Shown here in pieces: positions 15,606 through 25,783 of a stretch of DNA of 50,073 bases. The notes below the pieces were generated by a model. The model did no database searches. It was not told the DNA's origin and was given only the letters and a program-made list of their open reading frames with translations. Each line of letters starts with the position of its first letter. Position 1 is the stretch's first letter. The position numbers were made by a program, and so were the translations under genes. The stretch lies in assembly GCA_006508105.1 (NCBI GenBank), contig QKPP01000243.1, positions 1-50,073 on the forward strand, read 5' to 3'. The stretch comes from Myxococcales bacterium FL481 (GTDB lineage: Bacteria > Myxococcota_A > Polyangia > Nannocystales > Nannocystaceae).

Positions 15606-17462
15606 ATGACCGCCCGTACGGACGCTCGCAACGTCGCCATCGTCGCCCACGTCGACCATGGCAAGACCACTCTTGTCGATGCCCTCTTGGCCGAAGCGGG
15701 GGCGTTTCGCCGAGGCGAGGTGTCCCGCGAACGCGCGATGGACTCGGGTGACCTCGAGCGCGAGCGCGGGATCACGATCACGAGCAAGCCCACCGCGCTG
15801 ACTTACAAAGACACGCGGATCAACTTGGTCGACACCCCCGGGCACGCCGACTTCGGCGGCGAAGTGGAACGCGTGCTCAACATGGTCGACGCGGTGTTGC
15901 TCTTGGTCGATGCGTTCGAAGGCCCCATGCCGCAAACGCGCTTCGTGACCGAAAAAGCGATCAAGCGCGGACTCAAGGTCTTGCTGGTGGTCAACAAGGT
16001 CGACCGCGACGGCGCGCAGCCTCACCAAGCCGTCGACGACTGCTTCGACCTCCTGGTCAGCTTGGGCGCCGACGAAGACCAGCTCGAGTTCCCGGTCGTC
16101 TACTGCAGCGCTCGAGATCGTTATGCGATGGCCGACCCCGCCGACGCCCAAGGTCCGATCTCGCTGGTGCTGGACATGGTGTTGGAGCACGCGCCCCCAC
16201 CCGAGGTCGCTGGCGGGACCGCGCCATCGATGTGGGTATCGACGTTGCACCACGATGCGTTTCTCGGGTTTCTGGCGATCGGCCGCCTGCACCAGGGCCG
16301 CGTGGAGGTTGGCGACCGACTGGCCTTGTGCCGACCCTCCCGCGATCCCGACGCCGAGCCCGAGACGCGCGAAGTGTTTCGCGTGTCCAAAGTGCTCGGT
16401 TTTCAGGGCCTGCGACGGTTTGAGCTCGGGTCGGCCGAAGCGGGGGACATCGTAGCGATCGCTGGCATGAGCGAACTATCGGTCGGCGACACCCTCACCG
16501 TCGAAGACCCGGCCCAGCGGCACATGTTCCCCGCGCTCGAAGTGGATCCCCCGACGTTGGCCATGCGCTTTCGGATCAACGATGGACCCTTCGCCGGCAC
16601 GGAGGGCAAATGGGTCACCTCACGCAAGATCCGTGAGCGCCTCGGCCGAGAAACGTTGTCGAACGTCGCGCTGCAGGTCAACGACACCGACGAAAGCGAC
16701 GAGTTCGAGGTGCGCGGACGCGGCGAGCTTCACCTCAGCGTGCTCATCGAAACCATGCGCCGCGAAGGCTACGAGCTGTGCGTGTCGCGTCCCCGGGTGT
16801 TGTTCGGGCAAGACGAGCAAGGCAACCGCACGGAGCCGTATGAGAACGTGTCGATCGACCTCGACTCCAGCTACACCGGAGCCGTCATCGACAAGCTCTC
16901 GCGGCGCGGGGGCGTGTTGGGGAACATGTCCGAAACGCCCGACGGTCGCGCCCGCCTTGAGTTTTCGATCCCGACACGTGGACTCATCGGCTACCGCTCA
17001 GAGCTGATGACCGACACCCGCGGCACCGCGACCATGTCGTCGGTATTTGACCACTACGGCCCCTACAACGGCCCTCGCAAGACGCGACAAAACGGCGTAC
17101 TCATCGTGATGGATCGCGGCGAAACGACGGCGTACTCGCTGTTTCGGCTCCAAGATCGCGGCGCGTTGATGATCGGCCCACAAACTCCGGTCTACCCCGG
17201 GCTGGTGATGGGGGTGCACAATCGGGACAACGACATTGTGGTCAACCCCTGCGCCGGCAAAAAGCTGACCAACGTTCGAGCTTCGGGCGCGGATGAGAAG
17301 CTGATTTTGACTCCCCCGCGCCAACTCTCCCTCGAGCAAGCGATGACGTTTATCGAGGACGACGAGCTGCTCGAGGTCACTCCAGTGGCGCTGCGGGTCC
17401 GCAAACGCTACCTCGACCACAACGAGCGCAAGCGCATGGAAAAACGCGCGGCCGAAGCCTAG
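15606..17462 (+). CDS. typA: Ribosome-associated translational GTPase TypA/BipA
   Basis: This encodes 618 residues, normal for TypA. G1 is HVDHGKTTL (residues 15-23), switch I contains [11 protein letters not shown]3 is [16 protein letters not shown] and G4 is [11 protein letters not shown]-like domains III and V follow, with the TypA-specific C-terminal domain ([29 protein letters not shown]). The GTPase acts on the ribosome in 50S assembly and stress adaptation. ATG 15606 lies 9 nt after the -10-like box and has no Shine-Dalgarno. It is divergent from the coiled-coil gene and 58 nt before prfA. Confidence 0.95.
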   Translation: MTARTDARNVAIVAHVDHGKTTLVDALLAEAGAFRRGEVSRERAMDSGDLERERGITITSKPTALTYKDTRINLVDTPGHADFGGEVERVLNMVDAVLLLVDAFEGPMPQTRFVTEKAIKRGLKVLLVVNKVDRDGAQPHQAVDDCFDLLVSLGADEDQLEFPVVYCSARDRYAMADPADAQGPISLVLDMVLEHAPPPEVAGGTAPSMWVSTLHHDAFLGFLAIGRLHQGRVEVGDRLALCRPSRDPDAEPETREVFRVSKVLGFQGLRRFELGSAEAGDIVAIAGMSELSVGDTLTVEDPAQRHMFPALEVDPPTLAMRFRINDGPFAGTEGKWVTSRKIRERLGRETLSNVALQVNDTDESDEFEVRGRGELHLSVLIETMRREGYELCVSRPRVLFGQDEQGNRTEPYENVSIDLDSSYTGAVIDKLSRRGGVLGNMSETPDGRARLEFSIPTRGLIGYRSELMTDTRGTATMSSVFDHYGPYNGPRKTRQNGVLIVMDRGETTAYSLFRLQDRGALMIGPQTPVYPGLVMGVHNRDNDIVVNPCAGKKLTNVRASGADEKLILTPPRQLSLEQAMTFIEDDELLEVTPVALRVRKRYLDHNERKRMEKRAAEA

Positions 17463-17474
17463 CCCGCGCGCCCC

Positions 17475-17503
17475 TTGCCGCGCCGATCCTCCGGTGCTAG
17501 CGT
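17475..17503 (+). promoter_or_regulatory. Probable prfA promoter
   Basis: TTGCCG (17475-17480), 17 nt, TAGCGT (17498-17503). The ATG at 17521 would leave a leader of about 10 nt. Confidence 0.4.
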
Positions 17504-17520
17504 CCGCAGCCGTTTCCGCT

Positions 17521-18597
17521 ATGGACAACGTGCTTTTCACCAAGCTTGAGCAGATCTTCGAACGGCACGAAGAACTCGGCGAGATGCTCTGCGACCCGGA
17601 GGTGGTCGCCGACAAGACGCAGTTTCTCAAACTCTCGCGCGAACACGCGGAAATCACGCCGGTCGCCGAGCAGTTCTCGACCTACCGTGAAGTGCTGGTG
17701 CGTCTCGACGAGGCCAACGAGCTCGCCGAAGACCCCGACATGCGGGAGCTGGTGGAAAGCGACGTGGCGCAGCTGCGGGGCCAAAAAGCGGAGCTTGAAG
17801 TCGCCTTGCAGCGCCTGCTGCTCCCCCGCGATCCCAACGACGGCAAAAACGTCATCTTGGAGATTCGGGCCGGCACCGGCGGCGAAGAAGCGGCCCTGTT
17901 CGCCGCCGAATTGTGGCGGATGTACAACCGCTACGCGGAGCGCAGCGGCTGGACGGTCGAGGCGCTGAGCGCGAGCGAAGCGAGCGCGGGGGGCATCAAA
18001 GAGGTCACGGGCATGATCCGCGGCAAAGAAGTCTTCGCGCGACTCAAGTTCGAACGGGGCGTCCATCGCGTGCAGCGAGTCCCGGTGACGGAATCCCAAG
18101 GCCGCATCCACACCTCGGCCGCCACAGTCGCCGTGCTGCCCGAAGCGGAAGAGGTCGACATCGACATCAACCCGTCCGATCTTCGGATCGACGTGATGCG
18201 CTCGAGCGGTGCCGGTGGACAGCACGTCAACACCACGGACTCGGCAGTTCGGATCACCCACATTCCCAGTGGGCTCGCCGTGCACTGCCAACAGGAAAAA
18301 TCGCAGCTCAAAAACCGCGAGATCGCGTTTCGACTCCTGCGCGCCCGCTTGCTCGATCGTGAGATCCAACGGGCCGAGGCCGAGCGGTCGGCCGAGCGCA
18401 AAGGCCAAGTCGGCGGCGGCGACCGGTCGGAGAAGGTGCGAACGTACAACTTCCCCCAAGACCGCATCACCGATCATCGCATCAACCTCACGCGCCACAA
18501 CCTCCCCGCGTTTATGGACGGCGACATCGAAGATGTCGTCGCGTCGCTGCGAGCTCATGAAGAGGCCAATCTGATGGCCGAGGCTCGCCGCGGGTAA
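17521..18597 (+). CDS. prfA: Peptide chain release factor 1
   Basis: This encodes 358 residues, the standard RF1 length. The GGQ motif (232-234) catalyses peptidyl-tRNA hydrolysis. The recognition block [20 protein letters not shown] carries the P-x-T tripeptide of RF1 rather than the SPF of RF2, so it reads UAA and UAG but not UGA. The N-terminal coiled coil and the C-terminal [15 protein letters not shown] are also typical. ATG 17521 is preferred to the GTG at 17494 because the family begins with a short helix like [12 protein letters not shown]. No hemK/prmC follows, unlike in many bacteria. Confidence 0.96.
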   Translation: MDNVLFTKLEQIFERHEELGEMLCDPEVVADKTQFLKLSREHAEITPVAEQFSTYREVLVRLDEANELAEDPDMRELVESDVAQLRGQKAELEVALQRLLLPRDPNDGKNVILEIRAGTGGEEAALFAAELWRMYNRYAERSGWTVEALSASEASAGGIKEVTGMIRGKEVFARLKFERGVHRVQRVPVTESQGRIHTSAATVAVLPEAEEVDIDINPSDLRIDVMRSSGAGGQHVNTTDSAVRITHIPSGLAVHCQQEKSQLKNREIAFRLLRARLLDREIQRAEAERSAERKGQVGGGDRSEKVRTYNFPQDRITDHRINLTRHNLPAFMDGDIEDVVASLRAHEEANLMAEARRG

Positions 18598-18629
18598 GCG
18601 GCGCGCGCCATCGACCCGCACCTGTCGGG

Positions 18630-18635
18630 TATACT
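18630..18635 (+). promoter_or_regulatory. -10 box TATACT before zapA
   Basis: TATACT is 9 nt from the ATG at 18645, and 47 nt separate prfA from zapA. This gives a near-leaderless transcript. No clear -35. Confidence 0.45.
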
Positions 18636-18644
18636 GGTCGGGCG

Positions 18645-18941
18645 ATGAAGCGGTCGGTTTCGGTGGAGATTGCCGGTCAGCGTCTGTCGATCCTCAGCGA
18701 CGAACCGACCGAGTACGTCGCTCAGCTCGCGCAGTACGTCGACGACCAGGTATCCGAGCTGTGCTCGGGCAAACGTCCCACCGCACCGCATCGCGCCGCG
18801 CTGCTCGTGGCGCTGCATCTCGCCGACGAGCTGTTCCGTGAAAAAGATGCCAACCGGCGATTCCGGGCCCGCGTCGAGTCAAGGCTCACCGAACTCGAAG
18901 CGGCGCTCGCCGAGCACGAAAAGCAGCTCGCGGAACTGTAG
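18645..18941 (+). CDS. zapA: Cell division protein ZapA-like
   Basis: A 98-residue protein with the ZapA layout: an N-terminal beta hairpin (MKRSVSVEIAGQRLSIL), the helix YVAQLAQYVDDQVSEL, and a long C-terminal coiled coil (RFRARVESRLTELEAALAEHEKQLAEL). ZapA binds FtsZ and bundles protofilaments at the division site. Length and architecture fit; sequence conservation in this family is low, so this rests on pattern. I looked for a 6S RNA downstream, a common neighbour, and saw no sign of one. Confidence 0.75.
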   Translation: MKRSVSVEIAGQRLSILSDEPTEYVAQLAQYVDDQVSELCSGKRPTAPHRAALLVALHLADELFREKDANRRFRARVESRLTELEAALAEHEKQLAEL

Positions 18942-18967
18942 CCCCACGCGCGCCACCAGCGGCCGCG

Positions 18968-18984
18968 GCCTCCTCCGAGGAGGC
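18968..18984. terminator. Hairpin between zapA and the lipoprotein gene
   Basis: GCCTCCTC and GAGGAGGC are perfect inverted arms (8 bp) around one base, in the 90-nt convergent gap. There is no T tract; a bidirectional barrier is possible. Confidence 0.4.
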
Positions 18985-19031
18985 GACCGCCGAGCCGTCG
19001 CTCGCGGGGCGCTAGAGATCTGCGGACGCGC

Positions 19032-20054
19032 TTAGTTGTCGCAGGCCGCCCGGTTCTCCACCATGTTGCCGTCCGCGTCGTAACAGACGTCCGTTCCGCC
19101 GAGGACGTCTTGGACATCCGTGTTGAACGACTCGTCTTTCTTCGCGTTCGGCAAGCGTTGACCGATGCGGTCCTCGGCTTTGCCGTTGACGAGCACCAGC
19201 AGGTGCGATCCGTGGACCTGGGTCATGTCGAAGGTCCGCACGCGCTCGCCGTCAAAGGCCTTCCATTCGAGGTACTTCAACGGCGGCAGCTTGCCCTCCG
19301 GGTCCTTGCGCTCCTTCTCATCGGGCATCACGCCGAACCACTTTTTGAACTTCTCCTCGACCACTTGAGCGTGAGTCTTGCCGGGAAACGCGTCTTGGCT
19401 GTAGGCGTAGACGATCTTCCACAGCTCGTCGTCGCGGAAGAAGTAAAACTTCTTGAGCGTGGCGTTCTCGTTGACCCAAATCATCGCCTCGTTTTCATCG
19501 TCGGCGTAGTCGTACTGGATGATGCTCACACCCCAGCGGTGATTGGCGGCGCTCTCGAACTGAATGTGGTTTTTGGCGAGCTCCTCGACCTGATTGCGCC
19601 GCCACTCGCGCGCGGCGTCCTGCTCGTCGGGGTCGGTCGTATCTTTCATCCGCTGGTCGTACTCGTCGTCGATGCGCACCGTGAGCTGATCGAGCACGGT
19701 CTTCGAGTCCATGTCCCAGCGAAAGCCCTTCATCAGCGTGCGCACACCCTTGGCGGCGCTCACATCCGGCTTGCTGTCTTTCACCTTGCACTTGCGCCGT
19801 TTGCCTTTGCCCCGACACACCTCTTTGACGGTCCCGTCGGGGGGCAGCTCGGGCAACTTGCCGAACCGGTCCTCGAACGACTCGTCGTCGTCCTCTTCGT
19901 CCTCCTCGTAGCCGGCGCCGACGCCGACGAGCGACTCTTCGTCGGACGCGTCGACATTGGGTGATTCGGGGGAGCCGATCTGGCCACGACAGCCCGACTC
20001 GAGGGAGAGCGCACCGATGAGGAGGAGCGTGGTGGGAACAGCGAGACGCGTCAT
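19032..20054 (-). CDS. Lipoprotein of unknown function
   Basis: A 340-residue protein with a lipoprotein signal (MTRLAVPTTLLLIGALSLESGC). The next stretch is very acidic (EEDEEDDDESFEDRFG), then CRGKGKRRKC, a basic Cys-bounded loop. The main domain (about 95-320) has many aromatic and charged residues (FRWDMDSKTVLDQL, ENATLKKFYFFRDDELWKIVYAYSQ), reminiscent of proteins in which an enzyme or binding fold is anchored in the periplasm. It ends with CYDADGNMVENRAAC, a probable disulfide. ATG 20054 has GGAGA seven nt upstream, which fixes the start. I do not recognise the family. Confidence 0.7.
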   Translation of the reverse strand: MTRLAVPTTLLLIGALSLESGCRGQIGSPESPNVDASDEESLVGVGAGYEEDEEDDDESFEDRFGKLPELPPDGTVKEVCRGKGKRRKCKVKDSKPDVSAAKGVRTLMKGFRWDMDSKTVLDQLTVRIDDEYDQRMKDTTDPDEQDAAREWRRNQVEELAKNHIQFESAANHRWGVSIIQYDYADDENEAMIWVNENATLKKFYFFRDDELWKIVYAYSQDAFPGKTHAQVVEEKFKKWFGVMPDEKERKDPEGKLPPLKYLEWKAFDGERVRTFDMTQVHGSHLLVLVNGKAEDRIGQRLPNAKKDESFNTDVQDVLGGTDVCYDADGNMVENRAACDN

Positions 20055-20254
20055 GAGTTTCTCCGCAGCTGGGACGAGCACTATTTCGCTTTTTAGACGG
20101 CCGCGCGGTAGCTCGTCAACGCCGCGGCATTGACGCGGAAGCCCCGCACGATCGGCGTTCCCCGGCGGCTGCGAGCCCGACGTCTTCGCTCATGATTCGT
20201 TCGTCAGAACCTGCCCTCGGAACCCGGCCGGACATGCCTGGCCCGCCAGGCGGA

Positions 20255-22000
20255 CTAGCCGGTGGCCGCCTGCGTCGATTCGGCCGCGCCCAGCTCGACG
20301 CCCCCGCGCTGCGGCGCGGCGTCGACCGGGTCGTTCGAACCCGAGGCCGCCTCGCCGCGACGCGCCTCGAACTCGTCGCACGCCGAGAGCACCGCCAACA
20401 CGATCGAGTCCTCGTAACTGCGACGACGACGGGCTCGCATCGCGTCGGCCTCTAGCGTGTTGATGATGATGCTAAACGCGACTTGAGGGGTGTCATCGGC
20501 TCGAACCACCACCCCTGTCAACGCGCTCACCCCGGGCAGCGTACCGGTTTTGGCCCGCACCCGGGCCCCCGAGCGCCGCAGTCGTTGGCGGAGCGTCCCG
20601 GCCTCCCCGGCTACCGCGAGGGCGTCAATGAGGTTCGCGTTGTCGCGGCCGAGCCGATAAGCCGTCTCCACCAAGTCGACCAGCCCGCGACTGGTCACGC
20701 TCCCGCGAACGCTCAGCCCCGACCCGTTTTCGAAGTGCAGGGTGGCTGGGTCATGCCCCAGCGCGGACCAATACCCGCGCAGCACTTCGGCGCCGTTGTC
20801 CCAATCTCCGGGACGCCCCGTCATCCGCCAGCCGAGCGTGCGCAGCAGCTGTTCGGCCCCGAAGTTGCTGGAGTACGCCAACACGCGATCCACCACCTCG
20901 AGCAACGGCACGGAGGCGTACGCCAACTCGACTTCGGCCGACGCCGGGGCCGTCCCGGTGTCGACGGTCAGCGGCTCGGTGTCGGTGAGCTCAGCCAGCA
21001 TCGCGGCGAAGGTCGTGCCCACGTAGCGTGCGGGGTGATAGATCCGACGACGAACGCTCCACGGCCTTCCACCCCGCCGCATCCGCCCTCGGACCGTGAC
21101 GACGGTCTTGCCGTTCCTGGCCGTCGAGGTCGCGGACAGCCGCGTGCGTCCGCCCCGCATCACCGCCCGGTTGCGGACTTGGACGTACTCGCTCGCGGGC
21201 CGCAAAAACACCCGCGGCCGCCCGCGCCCGGCGTAGGCCACGACCTCGACCGTGTTGAAGTCCAGGGAAAGCGCGCCGCTGGGAGCTTGGTACGCGAACC
21301 CGGGTCCATCTCGCCGATAGCCCGGCCCGAACCGACGATCGCTGAACGCAGAGTCGTCCACGACCAAGCGCCGCACCTCGGCCACCGGAACCTTTGATGC
21401 GACGTCGCTCACGATCTCGTACAAGCGCCGGGCACTCAGGGTCGGATCCCCCTCCCCGACAAGATAAAGTGTCTCTTGGGCCAAGGCGACGCGCGTGCGA
21501 AACGAGTACTCGGAACCGAGCAGCTCCAACGCGGCGGCGGACGTGACGAGCTTCTGGTTGCTCGCGGCGTTGAGCGGTCGGTCACCGGCGTAGTCGAACA
21601 GATCGAGTCCGGTTTCGAGATCACGCACGTGAATCGAGACGTCGGCCTGCCCTTGCAACCGCGTCACGATGCTCTCGATCTCCTCGGTCAGGGCGGCCGC
21701 GTCGAAGCGGACCGAACTCGGCACCGTGATCCGACGACGCAGGTGACCCACATCCCGCGCGAGCTCATCGAGGCGCAGGTCAAGCGGGCTGCGACGCGCG
21801 GGGACAGGGGCCGCGAACGGCACGTGCACGTACTCGACGTACGGCTGCGGCGCGTCGTCTAGCGCCCAGGATAACGTCGGCGGCGCGGCGACGGAGGGAC
21901 CCCACCCGACCCACGCCGCCGCCATCAGGACCGCGACCAGTCCCGTCACTGCGAGCCGAGAGAGCCGATCGCCCCCCTTGTGCGAAGGCGGTGAAGGCAT
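20255..22000 (-). CDS. dacB: D-alanyl-D-alanine carboxypeptidase/endopeptidase, PBP4 type
   Basis: This encodes 581 residues. An N-terminal hydrophobic segment (about 15-38) directs it to the periplasm. The three active-site motifs of class C penicillin-binding proteins are present: S-x-x-K as SNQK (147-150), S-x-N as SSN in LAYSSNFGAEQLL, and KTG in RAKTGTLPGVSALTG. The large insert between the first two is typical of DacB, which trims stem peptides and cuts cross-links in peptidoglycan. The last 40 residues are a polar tail. ATG 22000 has a TAGACT box six nt upstream, so the mRNA may be leaderless. Confidence 0.93.
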   Translation of the reverse strand: MPSPPSHKGGDRLSRLAVTGLVAVLMAAAWVGWGPSVAAPPTLSWALDDAPQPYVEYVHVPFAAPVPARRSPLDLRLDELARDVGHLRRRITVPSSVRFDAAALTEEIESIVTRLQGQADVSIHVRDLETGLDLFDYAGDRPLNAASNQKLVTSAAALELLGSEYSFRTRVALAQETLYLVGEGDPTLSARRLYEIVSDVASKVPVAEVRRLVVDDSAFSDRRFGPGYRRDGPGFAYQAPSGALSLDFNTVEVVAYAGRGRPRVFLRPASEYVQVRNRAVMRGGRTRLSATSTARNGKTVVTVRGRMRRGGRPWSVRRRIYHPARYVGTTFAAMLAELTDTEPLTVDTGTAPASAEVELAYASVPLLEVVDRVLAYSSNFGAEQLLRTLGWRMTGRPGDWDNGAEVLRGYWSALGHDPATLHFENGSGLSVRGSVTSRGLVDLVETAYRLGRDNANLIDALAVAGEAGTLRQRLRRSGARVRAKTGTLPGVSALTGVVVRADDTPQVAFSIIINTLEADAMRARRRRSYEDSIVLAVLSACDEFEARRGEAASGSNDPVDAAPQRGGVELGAAESTQAATG

Positions 22001-22006
22001 GGACGC

Positions 22007-22012
22007 AGTCTA
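22007..22012 (-). promoter_or_regulatory. -10-like box TAGACT before dacB
   Basis: TAGACT on the minus strand, six nt before the ATG. No -35 at proper spacing. Confidence 0.35.
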
Positions 22013-22280
22013 ACTTTCGCACCTCCGGGCGCCGCCGCAACCGGGCACGTCCGCCCACCCCAAACGACGGGTCGTGATCGGCCAGATCACGGCGCGCATC
22101 GCCGCGTCGAAGTGGCCGCCGCCGAGCGACAAGCGGTTCGCCCCCGCTCAGGCGACGAACGAAGGCTGGGACCGCCACCGCTGATCCAACCCGCACCGCC
22201 GCAGCGCGCGACCCCGGTGGCTCGACGCCGACGCGACCCGAGCCCGGTCGGCCCGGCGGGGAGTTCAATCCGCTCCCAGG

Positions 22281-23240
22281 CTACAGGCGCACGTCGATGT
22301 GAGCGCGCGCGCGGAGGTCGGTACGCCACTCGCTTCGCGCTTTGGCGAAGGCTTCGTCGTGCAACTGGCGGCGGATGTTCTCTTTGGCCTCGTCGAAGGG
22401 CATCAGGTCGGACGCGTGGTGCTCAACGATCTTGAATACCTCGAAGCCCTGGCCCGCGGTCAATGGGCCGACGACCTCTCCTTGTCGTCCCGCGAACAAG
22501 CTGTCTTCGAGCGCCGGTGCGATCTGCCCGCGACCGATGGTCTCGCTGCGCGGGACGAGGCCCGTCTCCGACTCGATCACGGCCGGATCCTCCCCCGCGG
22601 TCACTCGCCGGGCGAGCTGTTTGGCGCTGGCGTAGGCAGTGTCCCGCGCCGCGGCTCCCTCGTCGCGCGGCCGTATGGCCCAGCGCAGGACGTCCACCCG
22701 GGCGTCCTCACCCCGACCCATCTTGCGGTAGTGCTCGCGCACCTGAGCGTCACTGACCGCCACCTGCAACACCGCGTCCTCGGTGCGATAGATGAGAATC
22801 TGATGGTGCTGCCAGGCCCGGTAGGCGGCGAACGAGGCGAACTCGCCGCTGGCCATCACGGCCTGCTCCAACTCGGCAACCGTCTCCATCCCGTTTTGGC
22901 GCGCCCAGTTGCGCAAGAACATGTCGATCTCATCGTCCGAAACCGTGAGCTGGTACCGCTCGGCCTCGAGCAACACGAGCTTGTCGGTGACCAGGCTGTC
23001 CAACGCGGTGTCCGCAAGCTCGCGCCGCTTCGCGGCCTTGGCCTCGGGTCCCGCATCGGGCCCCAGCGCGGCCAGAGCTTGCGCCACCACGGGATCGGAC
23101 AGCATCGACGCGTCGAGATCGCTTTGCAAGATGATGTCGTCGTTGACGACAGCGACGATCCGGTCCAACACCTGCGGCTTCGCGGCGGCGGTACCGAGAC
23201 AGCACCACAGCGCCAGCATCAGCGTGAGCGTTCGGCTCAT
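22281..23240 (-). CDS. SurA-like periplasmic peptidyl-prolyl isomerase
   Basis: This encodes 319 residues. A cleavable signal (MSRTLTLMLALWCCLGTAAA) leads to VLDRIVAVVNDDIILQSDL, the start of the SurA chaperone domain. A helical part follows, then one parvulin domain (about 180-285: VDVLRWAIRP, GLVPRSETIGRGQIAPALED, EVVGPLTAGQGFEVFKI). SurA escorts outer-membrane proteins through the periplasm. Classical SurA has two parvulin domains; this has one and is shorter. ATG 23240 is set by the signal peptide. It precedes dacB on the same strand with a 280-nt gap. Confidence 0.85.
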   Translation of the reverse strand: MSRTLTLMLALWCCLGTAAAKPQVLDRIVAVVNDDIILQSDLDASMLSDPVVAQALAALGPDAGPEAKAAKRRELADTALDSLVTDKLVLLEAERYQLTVSDDEIDMFLRNWARQNGMETVAELEQAVMASGEFASFAAYRAWQHHQILIYRTEDAVLQVAVSDAQVREHYRKMGRGEDARVDVLRWAIRPRDEGAAARDTAYASAKQLARRVTAGEDPAVIESETGLVPRSETIGRGQIAPALEDSLFAGRQGEVVGPLTAGQGFEVFKIVEHHASDLMPFDEAKENIRRQLHDEAFAKARSEWRTDLRARAHIDVRL

Positions 23241-23370
23241 CCGTCGGTGGTAGCAAGCGGCACGCGTCGGAGCAAGTGCGCCCTGCGAGCGGACGATCGC
23301 GGGACAGGGGGCCTCCCGAGCGCGGAGAGGAGTGGCGCAAACGCGAGGGGTGGGACGACGGCGCCTCGCG

Positions 23371-24207
23371 TCACCGCGTCTCGGATCGGCGTAGTTCCTC
23401 GAGCAGCGCCAACCGGGCTCGGGCGAGTAGCGGGGCCCGCACACGGTCGACGATTTCATCTCGAACCGTCGGATCGCTCAGGGTCCGGGGCGCCGCCGCG
23501 ATCAAGCCGTTCACCCGCCCCACGAGCAGCCGGCGGCGCACGTACACGGGCGACGGCACCAGATCGCCATCGACGAGCCCGGGCGTGAACAACAACCGAT
23601 GAAACGCGGGGAACTCCGCGTCATCGCGTGGTGCGGGCGGGATCTCGACCACGTCGCCGAGCTCATCGAGCGCCCGGCCCTCTCGGAGTCGCGCCAGGGC
23701 CTCGTCGGCCGCCTCCGCGGTGTCGAAGAACACCCCCCGCATGCCGCGGCGCTCGGGGTTGATGAACTCGTCGGCGTGCTGGGAGTAGTACGCGGCGAGA
23801 GCCGCCTCGTCGGCCGCCACCGTCGCGCGCGGCGCTCGCCGCTCGAGCTCGGCCGCCAGATGCTGAGCGGCCAAGGCTTCGACCGCCGCCCAGCGAGCGC
23901 GTCCGTCGTGGTCGAGTCCCTCCGCCTCCGCGCGCTGACGCAGCAGCTCGGCGTCGATCAAGCTCGCCACGAGATCGCGGCGCCCGCCCTCGCCGCCGAA
24001 GCGGAGTTGGCCGAACGCATCGAGATCATCGCGCGCGGCATCGAGGTGGCCTTGGCGGATCCAGCGCGGGCCGACTCGAGCCACGGCGTCGGCCGGCACC
24101 TCGGCGTCCCCAGTCCACCCGCAGCCGTCACCGGCGGACAGCAAGGCGCCCACCCAGGCGGCGTGCACCCATGGCCAGGGCCCGTTGCTGAATGGCCGCG
24201 TCCACAT
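23371..24207 (-). CDS. PpiC/parvulin-like exported protein
   Basis: This encodes 278 residues. The front (MWTRPFSNGPWPWVHAAWVGALLSAGDGC) looks like a short signal that may end in a non-standard lipobox before C29. The body is SurA-like: a helical arm (DLVASLIDAELLRQRAEAEGL, AYYSQHADEF) and a reduced parvulin core (RRGMRGVFFDTAEAADEALARL, FTPGLVDGDLVPSPVYVRRR). Catalytic residues of active parvulins are not obvious, so it may be a chaperone only. It lies 130 nt before surA and probably belongs to the same envelope-folding group. Confidence 0.7.
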   Translation of the reverse strand: MWTRPFSNGPWPWVHAAWVGALLSAGDGCGWTGDAEVPADAVARVGPRWIRQGHLDAARDDLDAFGQLRFGGEGGRRDLVASLIDAELLRQRAEAEGLDHDGRARWAAVEALAAQHLAAELERRAPRATVAADEAALAAYYSQHADEFINPERRGMRGVFFDTAEAADEALARLREGRALDELGDVVEIPPAPRDDAEFPAFHRLLFTPGLVDGDLVPSPVYVRRRLLVGRVNGLIAAAPRTLSDPTVRDEIVDRVRAPLLARARLALLEELRRSETR

Positions 24208-24216
24208 GTCGGTTGG

Positions 24217-24222
24217 AGGCTA
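24217..24222 (-). promoter_or_regulatory. -10-like box TAGCCT before the PpiC-like gene
   Basis: TAGCCT on the minus strand, 9 nt before the ATG at 24207, in the divergent gap with the sigma-factor gene. Confidence 0.35.
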
Positions 24223-24418
24223 CCAAACGCCCGTCCGCGCGCCGGCTGCGAAAACGAACGGGGTACAGATGCGGCCGCCAAGACGATGGCCTGCCCGGCC
24301 ATCGGGTCCATCCGACGATCGACCGGCCGCTCGCCGCGGGCCCACCGCGCGAGTGCCCCAAATCGACCGGTTGAATTCCCGCACAGACGCAACATGTCGT
24401 CGCCTGTTCGCCGATTGC

Positions 24419-25717
24419 ATGTCTACGCGACGCCACACAGCGCGCCCCCCGACACACATGGCATCCCCTGAACGCATCCGATCCGCCGCCCGGCCAAGCT
24501 CCGGCTCCACTTCGTCGTCCACGACGACCGCGCTCGCCAATTACCTCAAATCGGCGTCGCGAGCTCGCGTCATGACGGCGGAGCAAGAGGCCGAACTCGC
24601 CTACGAGATCATGGCCCGCCGAGCCATGTACTGGGAAGCGGTGATCTCTCACGATGAGTTCGTAGAACCGATCTTGCGGTTTGTCTTCGCCCGGTTCGCC
24701 GAACAAGAGACCGAGTTTCCCGAGGGCTCGGCGGTGATCGACGCGTGGCACGCCTTCACCGCGAGCGAGCGGAACGACGAAGCCCGGGAGGCACTTAGCG
24801 CGGCGGTTCGAGCGGCGTGCACCCGCCTTGCCGACCTCGATCGCGACGCAGAACTCTCCGATCTTGTCGTCGCCGACCTTCAGGCTCGGATTCAAGGCGC
24901 CGTGAACGGACTGGTGTTGCAGGCCCCCTTTCCGGCCGCGAACGACATCGGGTTTGCCAACTACCTGGGTCGCATCAAAGCGTGTGGTCAGCGCCTGCGT
25001 TCCGCTCGACACCAGTTCATCACCGCGAACTTGCGCTTGGTCATTTCGGTCGCACGTCGTCTCGACTGTGGCTTGATGCCTCTACAAGACCTGATTCAAG
25101 AGGGCAACATCGGTCTTATGAAAGCCGTGGATCGCTTCGATGCCAGTCGCGGTTTTCGGTTCTCGACTTACGCCAGCTGGTGGATCCGCCATGGGATCAA
25201 CCGAGCGCTCGCCAACAAGGCCCGCACCGTCCGGCTTCCGGCGCACGTCACCGCCGATCAACTTCGTATCTCGCGAGCGATCCAAGACTTCGAGGGCACG
25301 CACGGCGAAAAGCCCAGCGCCAAGGCGCTGGCGGAAAAGACGGGTCTGCCGCTGGTCCGCGTGCGGAAACTCGAGCGCGTGGCCTTCGAGCCGGTGGCCA
25401 GCCTCGACGCCGCCAACAGCAACGACGACAATCGCACGCTCAACGACGTGCTGGTTGACCACGCCGCCAACATGCCCAACGAAGAACTCGAATCCCAGGC
25501 GGTCAATGGCCACCTGCACGACGCGTTGCGGCGCCTTCATCCCATCGAGGCTGACATTTTGGCCAAGCGCTTCGGACTCGAAGACGAGGATCAACAACTG
25601 ACGCTGCGCGAGCTCGGCGAGCACCATCGGCTCTCGCGCGAGCGCATCCGTCAGCTGCAAGAGCGGGCGCTCGACAAGCTCCGCGGGTCGTTCGAAGACT
25701 ACGGCTTGATGGGCTAA
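24419..25717 (+). CDS. RNA polymerase sigma factor, sigma-70 family (RpoD/RpoS-like)
   Basis: This encodes 432 residues from ATG 24419 (419 from ATG 24458; I cannot decide firmly). Region 1.2 is ALANYLKSASRARVMTAEQE. A 110-residue acidic/helical insert, like the non-conserved region of group 1 factors, comes next. Region 2 is classic (NLRLVISVARRLDCGLMPLQ, DLIQEGNIGLMKAVDRFDAS, FRFSTYASWWIRHGINRALA, ARTVRLPAH), as are region 3 and region 4 (LGEHHRLSRERIRQLQERAL). It lacks the long region 1.1 of primary RpoD, so an alternative or RpoS-like (group 2) factor is likelier. Which genes it serves cannot be told from here. Confidence 0.88.
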   Translation: MSTRRHTARPPTHMASPERIRSAARPSSGSTSSSTTTALANYLKSASRARVMTAEQEAELAYEIMARRAMYWEAVISHDEFVEPILRFVFARFAEQETEFPEGSAVIDAWHAFTASERNDEAREALSAAVRAACTRLADLDRDAELSDLVVADLQARIQGAVNGLVLQAPFPAANDIGFANYLGRIKACGQRLRSARHQFITANLRLVISVARRLDCGLMPLQDLIQEGNIGLMKAVDRFDASRGFRFSTYASWWIRHGINRALANKARTVRLPAHVTADQLRISRAIQDFEGTHGEKPSAKALAEKTGLPLVRVRKLERVAFEPVASLDAANSNDDNRTLNDVLVDHAANMPNEELESQAVNGHLHDALRRLHPIEADILAKRFGLEDEDQQLTLRELGEHHRLSRERIRQLQERALDKLRGSFEDYGLMG

Positions 25718-25749
25718 AGCAGCATCCCCGGGGCGCGCTGGGCTGCTTT
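25718..25749 (+). terminator. Possible terminator after the sigma-factor gene
   Basis: AGCAGC directly after the stop pairs with GCTGCT at 25742-25747, with CCCCGGGG inside the loop and a short TTT. It overlaps the tyrS -35 box. Confidence 0.4.
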
Positions 25750-25775
25750 GCGCGGCCCCGGCGATCCGCTACTCT
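25748..25775 (+). promoter_or_regulatory. Probable tyrS promoter
   Basis: TTGCGC (25748-25753), 16 nt, TACTCT (25770-25775), 8 nt, then ATG 25784. A leaderless arrangement. Confidence 0.45.
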
Positions 25776-25783
25776 CGCTCGCC